Source: Micropterix aruncella
Lineage: Eukaryota > Arthropoda > Insecta > Lepidoptera > Micropterigidae
Assembly: GCA_944548615.1 (NCBI GenBank)
Contig: OX155963.1
Coordinates: 20,020,261-20,084,260 of the forward strand
Direction of reading: 5' to 3'
Length of the DNA stretch: 64,000 bases
Made by a program: the position numbers and the translations under genes. Below the pieces are notes generated by a model. It was given only the letters and a program-made list of their open reading frames with translations. It searched no databases and was not told where the DNA came from. Shown here in pieces: positions 1 to 10,685 of the stretch (position 1 is its first letter; each line of letters begins with the position of its first letter).

Positions 1-285
1 CATAAGCCACAGGCATAAGCCGCGGCTGACGGACGCGTCCAATAATGTGTTTGCCCCTTTGTTTGCCCCTAAGCGTGTGCCGTTAGAGTATTAATATTTA
101 TATGATCAGTGAGTATTAATAATAAAATAGAGCGCGAGCGCGCGAGTGTGAACAGTAGACACGGGTGGACACGGGTGTGAACAATGCATCGACCGCCCGG
201 CTAAGGCCCGCAGTCGTTCGCGAGCGCTTGTGAAGTGATATAGTTGGGAATTTGTAGAGCATTTTTATTGTTTTTAAGAAGAAAG
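1..285. other. Sequence upstream of the P-like transposase relic
   Basis: No coding frame is recognised. The stretch includes a GC-rich purine/pyrimidine word (GAGCGCGAGCGCGCGAG near 131) and the duplicated word ACACGGGTG near 160 and 170. It may hold the promoter and 5' terminal repeat of the P-like element that follows, but I could not identify a terminal inverted repeat, so the left boundary of that element is unresolved and could lie outside the window. Confidence 0.3.
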
Positions 286-3200
286 ATGGTTAAATGTGCA
301 ATCGATCATTGTAAAAATGATACTAGAAAACACACAAAACACAAATCTAGTGTCACATATCATCGATAAGCAATTTTGAATTACTTTTCAACCAAATAAA
401 AGTTATCCATTACGGGGGTGAAGCGAGGAGCGCGACGTAAGCGGATGAGGAACACACTGCCCCACCCTTCGTCTTGCTCGACCGCAATCGGTCGCAATTG
501 GTGTTCACTAATCGAGAATCGAGATATTTTAAAAGCAAAATCGATAATCGATAATATTTTTTTATAAAAATTGACAAATCACTTTTTTTAATTATAGGTA
601 GTAATGGTAAAAAAATCTTATGTTAATATAAGTATAGAGTATATATGGAATATGATAAATAATCCATAATAAGGCCAATAAGGGATTCCTTTTTGACCAC
701 TCACATAGGTTTATCCAATTGCTTCAGATGGAGCGTAGATGTTTTTAGGGCGTACCTTTATATGCTGATATTATGCATGTATGAGTGTCTGAACGTAGAG
801 AACGAACGTCTTGACGGGTTTTGACGTAAGTATGAGGTGTCGTTGGATTCGACGTGATACGGTGGTGCGAATACGTTATATTAAAAACCGACCAAAAAAT
901 AATTTTAATAATATTATTATTATTAACTTAGAAACTTACCTTACTTTTAGGTTTCCAAAAGACAAAACAAATATGATGAAGTAGATTGATGCTGTAAAGA
1001 AGACCAATTGGGAACCAAACTTTTGGAGTAGAATCTGTTCAGTACATTTTCCGGATTCAAACATGTATGAAACCAAAAATGGAATCCGTAGATTAACAAA
1101 CGACGCTGTACCTTCGCTTTTTCTACAACAATCTCCATTTTCCGGTCAACAGTCGGAGGTTGCAGGGCTTTCCAATTCAGGACTGGTACACGACACTCCA
1201 AGGAAACGAAAGTTTAAAACAGAAATTATCCGTTTAAAAGACATTGCAAAACGCCGACGTATGCGGGGCAAGGCACTACACGCTGCTAATCGGCGTTTGA
1301 AAAAGAAAGTTGACAATTTATCTAAGGTATTAAAAGAACTGAAGCAAAAAAGACTGATCAACCAAGAACAAGTGGATATTCTGGAAGTGTGCCGGCTTTC
1401 TACAGCAGCTCTTTTGAAAAGGATGACTCATAAAGGGAGAGAATATCCACCTGAACTGCGTACATTTGCGCTAACCCTCCATTTCTATTCTCCAAAGGCC
1501 TACTCTTACGTACGTAGTACCTTTAACACATGTCTACCACATACAAGCAGCATAAGAAAATGGTACCAATGCATAAACGCCACGCCAGGTTTCACTGCAG
1601 AAGCTTTTAAAGCACTTGATCAAAAGGTCAAGTCTTCTGACAAGAAAATTCTATGCAATTTGGTAATAGACGAGATGTCGATTCGACAATTAAAGGAATT
1701 TGACGGTAATGCAGTCCAAGGATATGTAGATTTTGGTGCTGGGTTTGATGTTACCGGAGTTTCAATGCACCATGCAAACAAGCTCTGGTGTTCCTTTTAG
1801 TTGCCATTAACGAGCAGTGGAAAATTCCAGTAGGATATTTTCTGGTAATCGGCGTAACAGGTGAGCAAAGAGCCAATCTAGTAAGGATATGCCTTTCTAA
1901 TTGCCACGATGTAGGCGTGGTAGTTGTATCTATGACATTTGATGGTTGCCCAGCAAATATAGCCATGGCTCAAGAGCTTGGCTGTTCGTTTAACTACCAA
2001 CGTCAACTAAAAACCTATTTCGAACATCCTGCAACAAAAGAACCAGTTTTTGTATTTTTTGACCCATGTCACATGGTGAAACTGGTCAGAAATACATTAC
2101 AAAGTAAAAAGGTTCTTAGAGATAATAACGGCGGCCTAATCAAATGGCAATATTTTGAAGAATTAAACACGCTCCAACTAAATGAAAATTTTCACTAGGG
2201 AAATAAATTATCGACACAACACATCAACTTTCAAAATCAAATATTGAAAGTAAAGCTAGCAATACAGCTGTTAAGTGCCAGTGTTGCGAACGCTATTGAA
2301 TTTTGCGACAAAAAATTACGTATACTTAATTTTGCTCACTCACAACCAACAGTGAATTTCATCAACACAATGAACAATCTGACTGACATTCTTAATTCAA
2401 GAAAGTTTCCTGGCATTGACTTTAAAGCACCAATCAATGAGAAAAACGAAACGAAGTATCTAACGTTCATGGATAATGCAAAAACTTATTTGGAACATCT
2501 AGTTTTGATGGACAATGAAACACCGATCATGAATACCAGAAATAAAGTAGGTTTCCTTGGATTGTGCGTGTGCATAGACAGCATGAAAGGATTGTACAAC
2601 GAGCTCGTTAAACAAGAAAAAACATTGGATTTTTTACCAATGTACAAGTTAAGCCAAGACCACTTAGAGATATTTTTTTCAGTAGTACGGTCCCACGGCG
2701 GGTTCAACAATAATCCATCGGCCCTGCAATTTATGGCAACTTACAAAAAGCTCTTGGTTCACATGGAGTTAAAAGAGAATTTCAGGGGAAACTGTGCTCC
2801 TCTGGAACACATAACTTTGTTAACGTGTTCGTCGTCAACTGAGCATATTAACTTGACAACGAAGGGTTATAGATCAGGATCACAAGTGGATATGGTCGAC
2901 GAACAATTCATGAGCAATTTGAAGGAGGAAGATCTGAGTTTACCTGCCGGTTTCCATTCAGTATTTTCACAACATGTTGTGGCATACGTTGCCGGGTATG
3001 TTGTTAGATATTTACTATCTAGACTAAATTGCACTGATTGCTTGGGAGCATTAGTCGCAAACACACCTAAACAAGCTCATTTATTTATTGTGTTTAAAGA
3101 CAGAAGTGGACTTATCTATCCATCAAATGATGTAATCCGAATTTGTAATGCCGCAGAATCAGTAGTAAGGGTTAATTTTGACAAAAGTAATAAATCCGAT

Positions 3201-3440
3201 CGCGATCCTATAAATATGGTTACAAAAACGTTAAAATTATTCATCGGATCCGATATTTTCACGATCCTTCATGCCCATTTATTTGAGCAGGAACCGTGCA
3301 GTAATCATTTGCTTCATCTGCTAAGGGCCGTTATCCAAAAATATGTCGATATACGGATAAAATATTTAGTTTGTAAGTCAAATGTAAAACAAACCAAGAG
3401 GCAACTATACAACAAGCTCACTCTTTTAAAAGGGCAATAA
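286..3440 (+). pseudogene. P-element / THAP9-type transposase, broken copy
   Basis: Relic of a DNA transposase of the P superfamily, which cuts and pastes DNA through an RNase H-like fold fed by an N-terminal THAP zinc finger. Exon 1 (286-365) starts MVKCAIDHC and supplies the first two zinc cysteines (C-x4-C). Exon 2 opens after an AG at 949-950 with FPKD and supplies C-S-V-H (from 1036) and the DAVPSLF box that closes a THAP domain. A lysine-rich coiled coil follows (about 1260-1370), then the conserved YPPELRTFALTLHFYSPKAY block (1444 on). Candidate catalytic acids are D at 1669 (VIDEMS), D at 2061 (FDPCHM) and E at 2667 (DHLEIFFS), in the order expected for the family. Breaks: TAG at 982-984, a one-base frameshift between about 1775 and 1788, and TAG at 2196-2198. 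The remaining frame runs to TAA at 3438-3440. An AATAAA lies at 3651. Family assignment is strong; it cannot make a full protein as it stands. Confidence 0.9.
366..950 (+). other. Intron-like gap within the THAP domain
   Basis: The two THAP half-domains sit in exons 1 and 2, so 366-950 is read as an intron. The reading phase fits: exon 1 ends on CG and exon 2 begins with G, giving an arginine at the join. The acceptor TTACTTTTAG at 941-950 is good. The expected donor position reads ATAAG rather than GTAAG, which suggests a donor mutation or a slightly different boundary. The interior is AT-rich with TCGATAATCGATAAT near 540. Confidence 0.6.
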
Positions 3441-4689
3441 CGGATACTTAAGGGTTTGGATCCTCCAAGCGGGCGATCTGAATACAGTCTAGTCGAATAC
3501 TAGCTGACTGCGCTTAGACCAGATTCTATGATTCTACCTACGTCTGAGGTTTTAGTTATTATTGCTCAATGGAAGCTGTAATTTTTGAGAACAGAATTGT
3601 ATTTCTGTTATCAAAATTACATCTTCCTGTACCTTTGTATTTTCCACTAAAATAAACCTTAGGCATACATCCAATCATATAAAACTACATTGCTTGTCCT
3701 ATTTTATCGTGAACACTGAAGATCGAGTAGATATAATTTGTTGATTTGAATAATTTTCGACAAAAAAATAATGGCGGCCTTATAAGAGCCTTAATTAGAA
3801 TATTATTTTGTAGATATTCTAAAATGTGATTAAAATAAACACGTTTAAAACATCATGAACTATTTTTTTTATTTCTTACCTTTATGGCATATTGGGGTCA
3901 AATGGTTACAAACCAATAAACATTTTTATAAATGTATATACATTTCTTATGTTTTAAAAAATAATTTTAAGCTTCTCTTTACTACACTAGATTTTTGTCG
4001 CCGCCACTGACAGGGAGTGTTTTTATTCATCTATGAGATGGCAAAATACAGCATCGCCGCACAGCACTCATATCTTCTCTTTCCTGCGCAAGAAATTATG
4101 GGAGGCGGAGCGACGTTGGTTGACATCCTTACGAGAAGACGACGTAATTGAGCGTGTATGTCAGTAAACTGTTACAATGTCAACAATTACAATGTACAAC
4201 AATTTACAATGTCGAGTCGAGTGAGTGCTATCCGTAATCGACTAGTCGATTGGCGAGCGCGTGGTCACTCCCTATTTCTCGCATCTCCATCAATATACGG
4301 TATAAACATCTATAGCACACCTGTCTACTTTCGGCTCCAAGCGACCCGTTTGAAGCGCGCGCTAATTGTTGGAAAGCCGTAGCCTGAAATAGCACGCCAT
4401 CTATTATTTTCTTCATTGAACATGTGATTTGTAGCGTAGAAGGAAATGCAATAGATAGCGCTAATAATTGAATACTAATTTCGTTGAAACTGCTTGAATT
4501 ATTGGGTTTTTAGAATCAATCGATCCTTTATAATTAAAACTTAATTATCAATGTTAATATAGATATCCAAATAAATTCCTATACTTTTCGACGTCAGCAC
4601 TACCAGTGCCATCTGCGTAGTGACGGCGAGAAATATGCTGCCATTTTCTTGTATGAGATGGTGCTATCTATTACACTATAAAATCAATG
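3441..4689. other. 3' flank of the P-like relic, no gene recognised
   Basis: Contains a polyadenylation-type AATAAA at 3651-3656, fitting the end of the transposase transcript. From about 3990 to 4680 the composition changes and there are two GAGATGG words (4035 and 4657) and a CCAGTGCCATCTGCG word near 4606. I looked for a terminal inverted repeat matching the left side and did not find one. The short open frames at 4158-4416 show no family features. Confidence 0.4.
3651..3656 (+). terminator. Polyadenylation signal of the P-like gene
   Basis: A canonical AATAAA about 210 bases after the transposase stop codon, in AT-rich sequence and on the same strand. It is the first such hexamer downstream of the reading frame, so it is the natural candidate. 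No experimental support. Confidence 0.45.
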
Positions 4690-5060
4690 GTTTTATTAAA
4701 CTATTATTTCTAGCATTTGATGTATGGTTAGTCTCTCATGATTCGATAACCATTTCTTTAATTTATTTTTGAATTCCCTAAATGTCAAATTCCTTTTTAT
4801 TTCCATATTGATTAGATTGTAAAATCTCGGCGCAATCAAAGAGTAATGTCTTTGTCGAAATGATGTTTTCCTTCTGGGTATTATTAAGCTATTTTCTAAA
4901 ACTTGTGTCGTTGGTCGCCGGTTTTGAATTATTCCTAAATTTGAGTTATTGTCCAAAAATAGCCTTAGGAGGGAAGTTTTTAGAAATAGTTGCTTATAAT
5001 CAAAAAAATTAGCTTCCTTATAAAGTTTAATAGTGGGATGGAGATTATTGACTATTGACT
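4690..5060 (-). mobile_element. Non-LTR retrotransposon 3' fragment (C-terminal tail of ORF2)
   Basis: Read on the minus strand, an uninterrupted frame from about 5055 down to 4696 encodes the tail that follows the reverse-transcriptase domain in many insect LINEs of the CR1/Jockey type. Visible landmarks are HPTIKLYKEANFF, then the arginine-rich RRPTTQ, then SFRQRHYSLIAPRFYN and FREFKNKLKKWL, which is the usual 'aligned tail' of such proteins. The reverse-transcriptase and endonuclease parts are missing, so the copy is 5'-truncated, the normal outcome of incomplete reverse transcription. The frame here is intact over more than 110 codons, which suggests a fairly young fragment. Confidence 0.75.
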
Positions 5061-5329
5061 ATGTTTTAACTATTTTTATTTTTTAAGTTATTGCGTAACA
5101 ATATTTTATTCTAAGTTAATATTAACTGTTGTTTATTTTCCCGTTCAACTTAAATTATATTAGTGAAATAATTTTTATACCTTCCGAATTTAACTTTTAA
5201 TACCAAAGTGATTTTGAACTATTATTATAATATGTGTTTATTTATATTTATTGTTGAATGTAACAAAAATATTGTACGCCTAATAAGCAGGTTGTGCGGC
5301 ACTAAATAATTGTAGATATACATTTACCG

Positions 5330-5560
5330 AATTTCAAATCTCTAAGTCCAATATTTCCCCTGGTGGACCGATTTTAACCACAACTCTAACAACCGATTTT
5401 AACTCTTTTCGACTCTTGCCATGAACAAATGATGCATGAATGCCAAATTTCAGCTCAATCGGATGAGGCGCTTGGGCGCTATCACGCACACAATACACAC
5501 ACACATACACACACACACACACACAGACAAGTGCGTTCACAATAATATCCCTCTGCCGGA
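5330..5560 (-). repeat. Dispersed repeat with 'CATCCGATTG' core and CA microsatellite
   Basis: Copy of a dispersed repeat also seen at 23,690-23,850 (same orientation) and 41,270-41,790 (opposite orientation). Shared landmarks read on the minus strand are GTGAACGCAC, a GT-rich run, AGCGC-CAAGCGC, TCATCCGATTGA and AAATTT-GCATGCA. The ORF-like 68-residue frame here is only the microsatellite and flanks. No coding capacity is seen; it resembles non-autonomous insect repeats whose autonomous partner is unknown. Confidence 0.6.
5470..5526. repeat. (CA)n microsatellite
   Basis: Alternating CACACA broken by a few T bases, inside the dispersed repeat described above. The same position of the family carries shorter CA/GT runs at 23,790-23,810 and 41,635-41,660, so the tract is part of the repeat and expands or contracts between copies. 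Confidence 0.85.
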
Positions 5561-5844
5561 AATATAAAATAGCTTTCGTATGTTCGTTGGGATATATAAA
5601 CTATTTAGGATATATGTAAGCACTGGCGTACAGTGCAATAAACAAAATTAAAAAAACAGGGGGAAAACACGTCTTAAGAATTTCTTGTAGTTTCATATTT
5701 CATTTTAGCAAAAAGTTTTTTTACTGTGAATATAGTAGTTTGTTCGACATAAATACTACGATTGATCATGAAGCGACTCTTTAGCAGTCTACCCATTTTT
5801 TTTTTGAATTTATACTTTTGTGTATACATTGTATTTAAAAAAGA

Positions 5845-6254
5845 GTGGACTCCAGATATTGCAGAAATATATTTGATAAAGTAGGCACAGAATTACCATC
5901 AGCACTTGAAACGTTTGACGGCTACCTTTTGCAACGCTCAATCAACACAGCTGTTGGAGTGAGGCGGGTTATCCTAACCCTCATATTGTTGTATAGGCCG
6001 CGATGCAACGAACAGTGGAAAGCACTCCGGGCAGCGGGTGTCGCAACGCGTGGGTGTCGACGTGGAGGGCGGGCGGAATCGGCGCTGAATGCCGCGCGAG
6101 GGCGGTAATTGCCCTCCCGCCTCCCGGGGGGCGCCCTTACAATAACAAAAAGATATGTTCGCGGCTTACGATAATGCCATGTCTAGATTTATGTGGCGGA
6201 TTTCGGCGTGGGACTGACGCGAACGCTCGTGAGGGACGCACGGCGAATCGGGGA
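5845..6254. other. GC-rich patch of unknown nature
   Basis: The stretch near 6000-6250 is much richer in G and C than its surroundings (for example CTCCCGCCTCCCGGGGGGCG near 6113). Overlapping short open frames in two phases are expected in such sequence. I recognise no domain. It may be the degraded 5' part of the LINE fragment that follows or an unrelated insert. Confidence 0.3.
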
Positions 6255-6315
6255 GCGCATTGCCAAACTGTAAGCTCTCTTATATGATAAGAGAGCATAC
6301 AGTCTGGCAATTCGC
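6255..6315. repeat. Near-perfect inverted repeat (29-nt arms)
   Basis: Arms 6255-6283 and 6287-6315 pair with three mismatches around a 3-nt ATG loop. Each arm contains ATTGCCAAACTGTA or a one-base variant. The core TGCCAAACTGTA also occurs singly near 18,945 and, inverted, near 9,110 and (variant) 9,022, so it may be a terminal sequence of a small DNA transposon whose two ends have become joined here. Confidence 0.8.
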
Positions 6316-6319
6316 ATCT

Positions 6320-7085
6320 CGATGCTTTATGTGATAAATTGGAAAGAGCGTGCTATACACTCTATCGCATCGCTTCAGTTCTCGATCCGAGCTGCGCATG
6401 TGTTACTTTGCATGTGTCCAATCACTGCTAACGTACGGCGCGGAGTGTTGGGGGCGAGCAGCCGACAAGCAGAGGGCCTTCGTTATGCAGAAGCGTGCAG
6501 TCCGCACAATAGCGCGTGTGAAGCTTGGTACGCCCGCTAGGCCTCTGTTTAGAGATATCTGCATCATGACGCTGCCGTCCATTTATATAATGGAAGTAGT
6601 GCTGTTCGCTCGCAGAAATCTAGCCGATTTTAAAGTGAATGGTGTGCATCACCACTATCCAACAAGATCCCGAGGCATGTTACGTTCGGTAAGTCATGCA
6701 ATATCCAAGTCGGAGAGGCTAGCCTATATCGCCGGCCCAGCGGTTTACAACAAACTCAGCGAGTACATTAGACAGGCGCAATCTCTTGACGTGTTTTAGA
6801 GCCGCCTTAAGAGGTACCTCACAGATAAGGCGTTTTACTCACTGGAGGAATATTACTCGAGTGAAGTCTAAAATGCTTTGGTGGCTAAAGTATTTAATGA
6901 TCTCTCTGCATTTTCTCTTGTATTTCCTCTTTTTACATTATTCTTGTGTTTTCATTTGTTTTAATCTTTTATTTTTATTTTTTTTTTACGATAGGAAAAA
7001 ATGTTTGTTTGCTAATCTGTATGGATGTTTGCTAATCTGTATCTGACTTTTATATCAGTATACTAATAAAATGAATATGAATATA
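6320..7085 (+). mobile_element. Non-LTR retrotransposon 3' fragment with UTR
   Basis: The plus frame 6350-6799 encodes the region after the reverse-transcriptase domain of an insect LINE: LTYGAECWGR, then QKRAVRTIARV, HHYPTRSRG and YNKLSEYIRQ, the same order as the better-preserved copy at 24.2 kb. A TAG at 6797-6799 interrupts the frame, which then continues in phase as RLKRYLTDKAFYSLEEYY to TAA at 6869-6871. A T-rich 3' UTR follows with a duplicated word GTTTGCTAATCTGTAT (about 7007 and 7025) and an AATAAAATGAATATGAATAT tail near 7064. The upstream frame (6310-6400) is shifted relative to the main one, so the copy is decayed as well as 5'-truncated. Confidence 0.75.
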
Positions 7086-7600
7086 ATAAAGTTTCGCAGG
7101 TATGATAAGCGATTCGTTTTGCCGAACGGTACACCGAGGCCAACGCCATTGGTAAGGCCATAGCGAAACTCAAAAAAAAAAATTTATTAATTACAAAAAC
7201 GAAAAATATATTTTTTTTATATAAAAAACACATTATTATGGTTATCAAACTTAAACCTAATATTATTATTGTTGAGTATCCCTTTCGGTGTAGGGGAGAG
7301 CGAGGGGATTAAAGTATACTAAGGGAAATTGTTGATAAAAACCACATTTGTTTACTTTGATATAATTTTTAATTAGGAATTTAAATCTCGTTTATTTGTC
7401 TATCTTTTCATTACAATTTAAATCAGGTAAAGGTACAATAAAGATTTTACAAAAAAAGTCAATCGCTCCTACTACACCATACGTTTGGGTAATGAGTGCC
7501 TGTTTAACGCTCATATGGGAAATGGGTACCATAATATTTACGCGACTGCCCAACAAAAAAAGGAGTGTAATGTGTTCAGGGTTCATCTATGTATGTTTCC
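7086..7600. other. No gene recognised
   Basis: AT-rich sequence with homopolymer runs of A near 7170 and T near 7210. The open frame 7396-7860 on the plus strand has no recognisable domain, and its second half overlaps a dispersed repeat, so I do not call it a gene. Confidence 0.4.
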
Positions 7601-7609
7601 TGTCTCTTT

Positions 7610-7800
7610 TTTGCACCAAAACTTCTCAACGCTTGAACCGATTTAGAAGTGTGTCGTATCGTTCGAATCGTTATGTTTGTGTCTATATGGATAAATACAT
7701 AAACCAGAATTATAAATATAACAGAGTTATGTATACACAGAATTATAAAGTAATTATAAATATAACAGTCCATTTTCTGTCACGGCAGTCCTGCTTTTTT
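7610..7800 (-). repeat. Dispersed repeat family A, copy 1
   Basis: One of four copies of a non-coding repeat (others 19,780-20,110, 22,440-22,680 and 63,425-63,740). On the minus strand it reads GACTGCCGTGACAGAAAATGG, then ATTTATAATT-type AT blocks, then GTTTATGTATTTATCCATAT and finally CTAAATCGGTTCAAGCGTTG. This copy lacks the middle part seen at 19.8 kb. No terminal repeats or reading frame were identified. Confidence 0.65.
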
Positions 7801-7860
7801 ATTATATTTACTTGTAAACAAGCTTTTCTTCTTCTACAATCTGTTTTACGCGGCATCTAA

Positions 7861-9918
7861 AACAAAAGAAATATAAACCTAAATTGTATCTATCAATCTA
7901 TTTTTAGAAATATAATCCTAAAATTAGATTGTGAACTATAATGGTGTAATGGTAGCTATGTCGAGTAGTGACAGCCATGTAGGCTCACATTACCCGCTGA
8001 TCACACTTTTTGAAAAGTTATAAACAAATATCTTATTCGACTTCCAATCACAATCAAACGAATGGCACTTAAAAGAATCTAGTATCTTCATTCTTACCTG
8101 GACGCTGTTAATTGGCAGTTTATTATAAGCGCGGAGCGAAAAACACACAACTGTCCCTCGTGACTCAACGCAGGGCACTAACGACTAGTACGCGCCAGGC
8201 GAACTTTCTCGATGGTTATCGGAAACGGCAGAGTTCTTAAGAGCCTTATTACAAAATAGCGTAGGTATTCTTTTAAAATGAGTTGAAAAAATGAACGCAT
8301 TTTTTTTTGGATGTAACTATAAAAGATAGGATAAATAAATAAATAAATAAATAAATAACTATTCAACCCTGGGAGAAAACCGCGGCACTGAGCGCTCTTC
8401 TCTTGCGCAAGCAAATATATACACAATTTCTAATTGTTTTTTGCAGTGTTTTCTCCTTTCTAATGACAATAATTTATATTATGTCGTATTGCTAAAAGAG
8501 TGAACTTTAATATAGTATAAGTATTATATAAGAATCTTATTTTATTTCTGAGAAAATTAGAATGATACAGGAAGATTTTTTTTTAATTTTGTGTAATTGT
8601 AAGTAATGTATACCTAGGATATGTGGTCAAAAAACGAAAAAATAAAGCCGTAGTGTACATCAAGAATACATGACGGACATAAAAAAAAATAGTATACGGT
8701 TTTCGTTGTAGTGATATTACTGTATTAAGGAGCTCAAAGTTTGCCTTCCGAGCGTTTTACGAATAACGACTTTCGGAAAATGGGCTGAATAAGTAAATAA
8801 TATTCGTTATATCTAAAATTAAAGGCCGCTATGGTCAACATCAAGAAATGGTCCAGGTAATTCAGTAATTAAAGTTTGTAGAAATCTCTTCATTTCTTGG
8901 AATTAGAACGCCAAAAATCCACTTTTCTTGCCTTTCTGGAAAAAATATGTGATAGGGCTCTTAAGATCACCCGACTGTGCATAGGTTCCGTCCAATCGCT
9001 CCCATTACTCTATGGTCTCCTATACAGTTTGACAATCATTAGTTTACTATGCCTGCCAAAATTATTTACGTGCCAGAGCTTTCGTCACGGCAATGGCTCT
9101 GAAAGAAACATACAGTTTGGCAATACGCAGCGGGGATTTAGCCATAGAAAATGCCACCCAATGTCCCGCAATCAATAACTTCACAATGCGGCGAGTGGAC
9201 CTTACGATTTCAGTCCGGCCACTCGGAAGAATCGGTTATGACACTAATAACCGCAATACTTAGACAAAATATCACTCTTGTAGGTATGTATTCAGGAAAA
9301 GGTACAGCCAACATACTGAAGGAAGTGAAATCGACCACTTTGCAAACAGGGAGAGGAAACTGATATAGCAGAAAATATGAACGTTCCAAGACGGTCGACA
9401 AGTGGTGAGTCAGAGCCTATGCCACAATACAATGCCTTTTACCAAAACACTTGTAACAGTGTCATGTACTGAAATATTGTAACATTAAAACTTCAAGAGT
9501 AAAAGACTTCCAAGGTTCCAACGTCCAACGAAGCGTATATTCTCAGTTGTTTAGTGTATGCTAAAAACAACATACACGGATGTACGCTAACATGCACGTA
9601 CATGATCACGACACTCGAAACAAAGCCAACATAGCGCTCCTCGAAGTCCGTTTGACTATAATCCAAAAGTCATTTGTGTAAGGCCACATTTTGGCTTTTA
9701 AACTCTTCTAATAACGTTCCAAAGTCAATACGAGATTTAGAACATGTTCGAATATAGAGTTAAACAATGGCTCATCACACATCACTATTTGTTTCGAAAA
9801 AATATGACATTATCTTAAATATACATATATATTTATTCCGAAAAATAATATCATAATCTAAGAAACCTTTGTTATTTGTATGTAACATACGAGCTGAAGC
9901 ACGTAGAAATAATTTGAT
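7861..9918. other. No gene recognised
   Basis: Two kilobases of mostly AT-rich sequence. It contains a short (AAAT)n tract (8332-8358) and inverted single copies of the TGCCAAACTGTA word near 9,022 and 9,110, about 90 bases apart. Open frames at 8897-9178 and 9151-9363 show no domain, no codon-like regularity and no start context worth calling. Confidence 0.4.
8332..8358. repeat. (AAAT)n microsatellite
   Basis: About six consecutive AAAT units (ataaataaataaataaat). Short tandem tract, no other signal. Confidence 0.85.
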
Positions 9919-10222
9919 ATTGGGCCCAATTGCGTTTCTTAGTGAGCTAAAATTGGAAATAGTTCACGTGAACGAGACAGGGCAATGCGTTAGGGCGGAA
10001 TGTGAAATAAACTATTGTCACATTTCCGCATTAAAACTACTCATCGAATAAAAAGCAGCTGAATCTAAGACCGCACGAAATGTGTTCAAACTTATTCGGA
10101 CGGTAGTTTTGTTGCGGGAAAATCGGCGATCTTTCCATATTTCGCTCTTAACGCTTTGCTCTGACTTTTGCATGAACTAATTTCCAATTTTAGTCCATGA
10201 AGAAACGCAATCGAGCCCAATG
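9919..10222. mobile_element. Foldback MITE family B, copy 1
   Basis: About 304 bp whose two ends are imperfect inverted copies: left TTGGGCCCAATTGCGTTTCT and GAGCTAAAATTGGAA, right CCAATTTTAGTCCATGA and GAAACGCAATCGAGCCCAA. Inner parts also pair (AACGAGACAGGGCAAT against the GCTTTGCTCTGACTT region), so the arms are roughly 80-100 nt. It has no coding capacity. A second copy lies at 27,441-27,745. The 60-residue frame within it is a by-product of the repeat. Confidence 0.8.
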
Positions 10223-10440
10223 TTTGATTATTTATTATAATTACTGTCGTTTACCTATGTGATTATTGAGCATTTATCTTTTACTTTATCCGACTTTAGT
10301 TATTACTAGTATTATTAAAAAATATATATGTGTTGCATTTGTTTAGGCTATTGATTTCTTTCTTTGCATTTTGATTATTTGCGTTGATTATTTCCAACTA
10401 TATTTGCAACTTTATATGAATAAAAGACTATTGACTATTG
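10223..10440 (+). repeat. Possible LINE 3' end with GACTATT tail
   Basis: AT-rich stretch ending in AATAAAAGACTATTGACTATT (10,419-10,439), a polyadenylation-like hexamer followed by a short heptameric repeat. Such oligomeric tails are common at 3' ends of insect LINEs. A related word ATTGACTATTGACTATG occurs near 5046, next to the LINE fragment there. No reading frame is present, so the class is an inference. Confidence 0.35.
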
Positions 10441-10552
10441 TTGACAACATACATATCCCTGTATCGACCCATGGTACCATAGAAAAGACGGCGCATTTTA
10501 CTTCCCATAAGAAACATACAGAAACATGCAGAGAAGAAACATAAAGAAACAT

Positions 10553-10672
10553 GTTCTCTTCCACGCTAGGAGGCTACTTAATAGGAGCCGAATCGTAAGT
10601 TGGACCGATCCGAAAACACAGTGGATCTTATGGCCCAAGCTGCACGAAGTCGTTCGCTACCTATTATCAGAT
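10553..10672 (+). repeat. 0.9-kb repeat family C, 3'-end piece
   Basis: Matches the right-hand end of family C: GGAGGCTACTTAATAGGAGC, GTTGGACCGATCCGAAAACA and GGCCCAAGCTGCACGAAG, then CGTTCGCTACCT. It lies directly before another unit that starts at about 10,686, so the two are arranged head to tail. Confidence 0.75.
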
Positions 10673-10685
10673 TAACAAACAAATA

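Noticed and set aside
5845..6287. GC-rich overlapping frames of 87 and 94 codons
   Set aside because: Openness is explained by composition; no recognisable domain or splice context.
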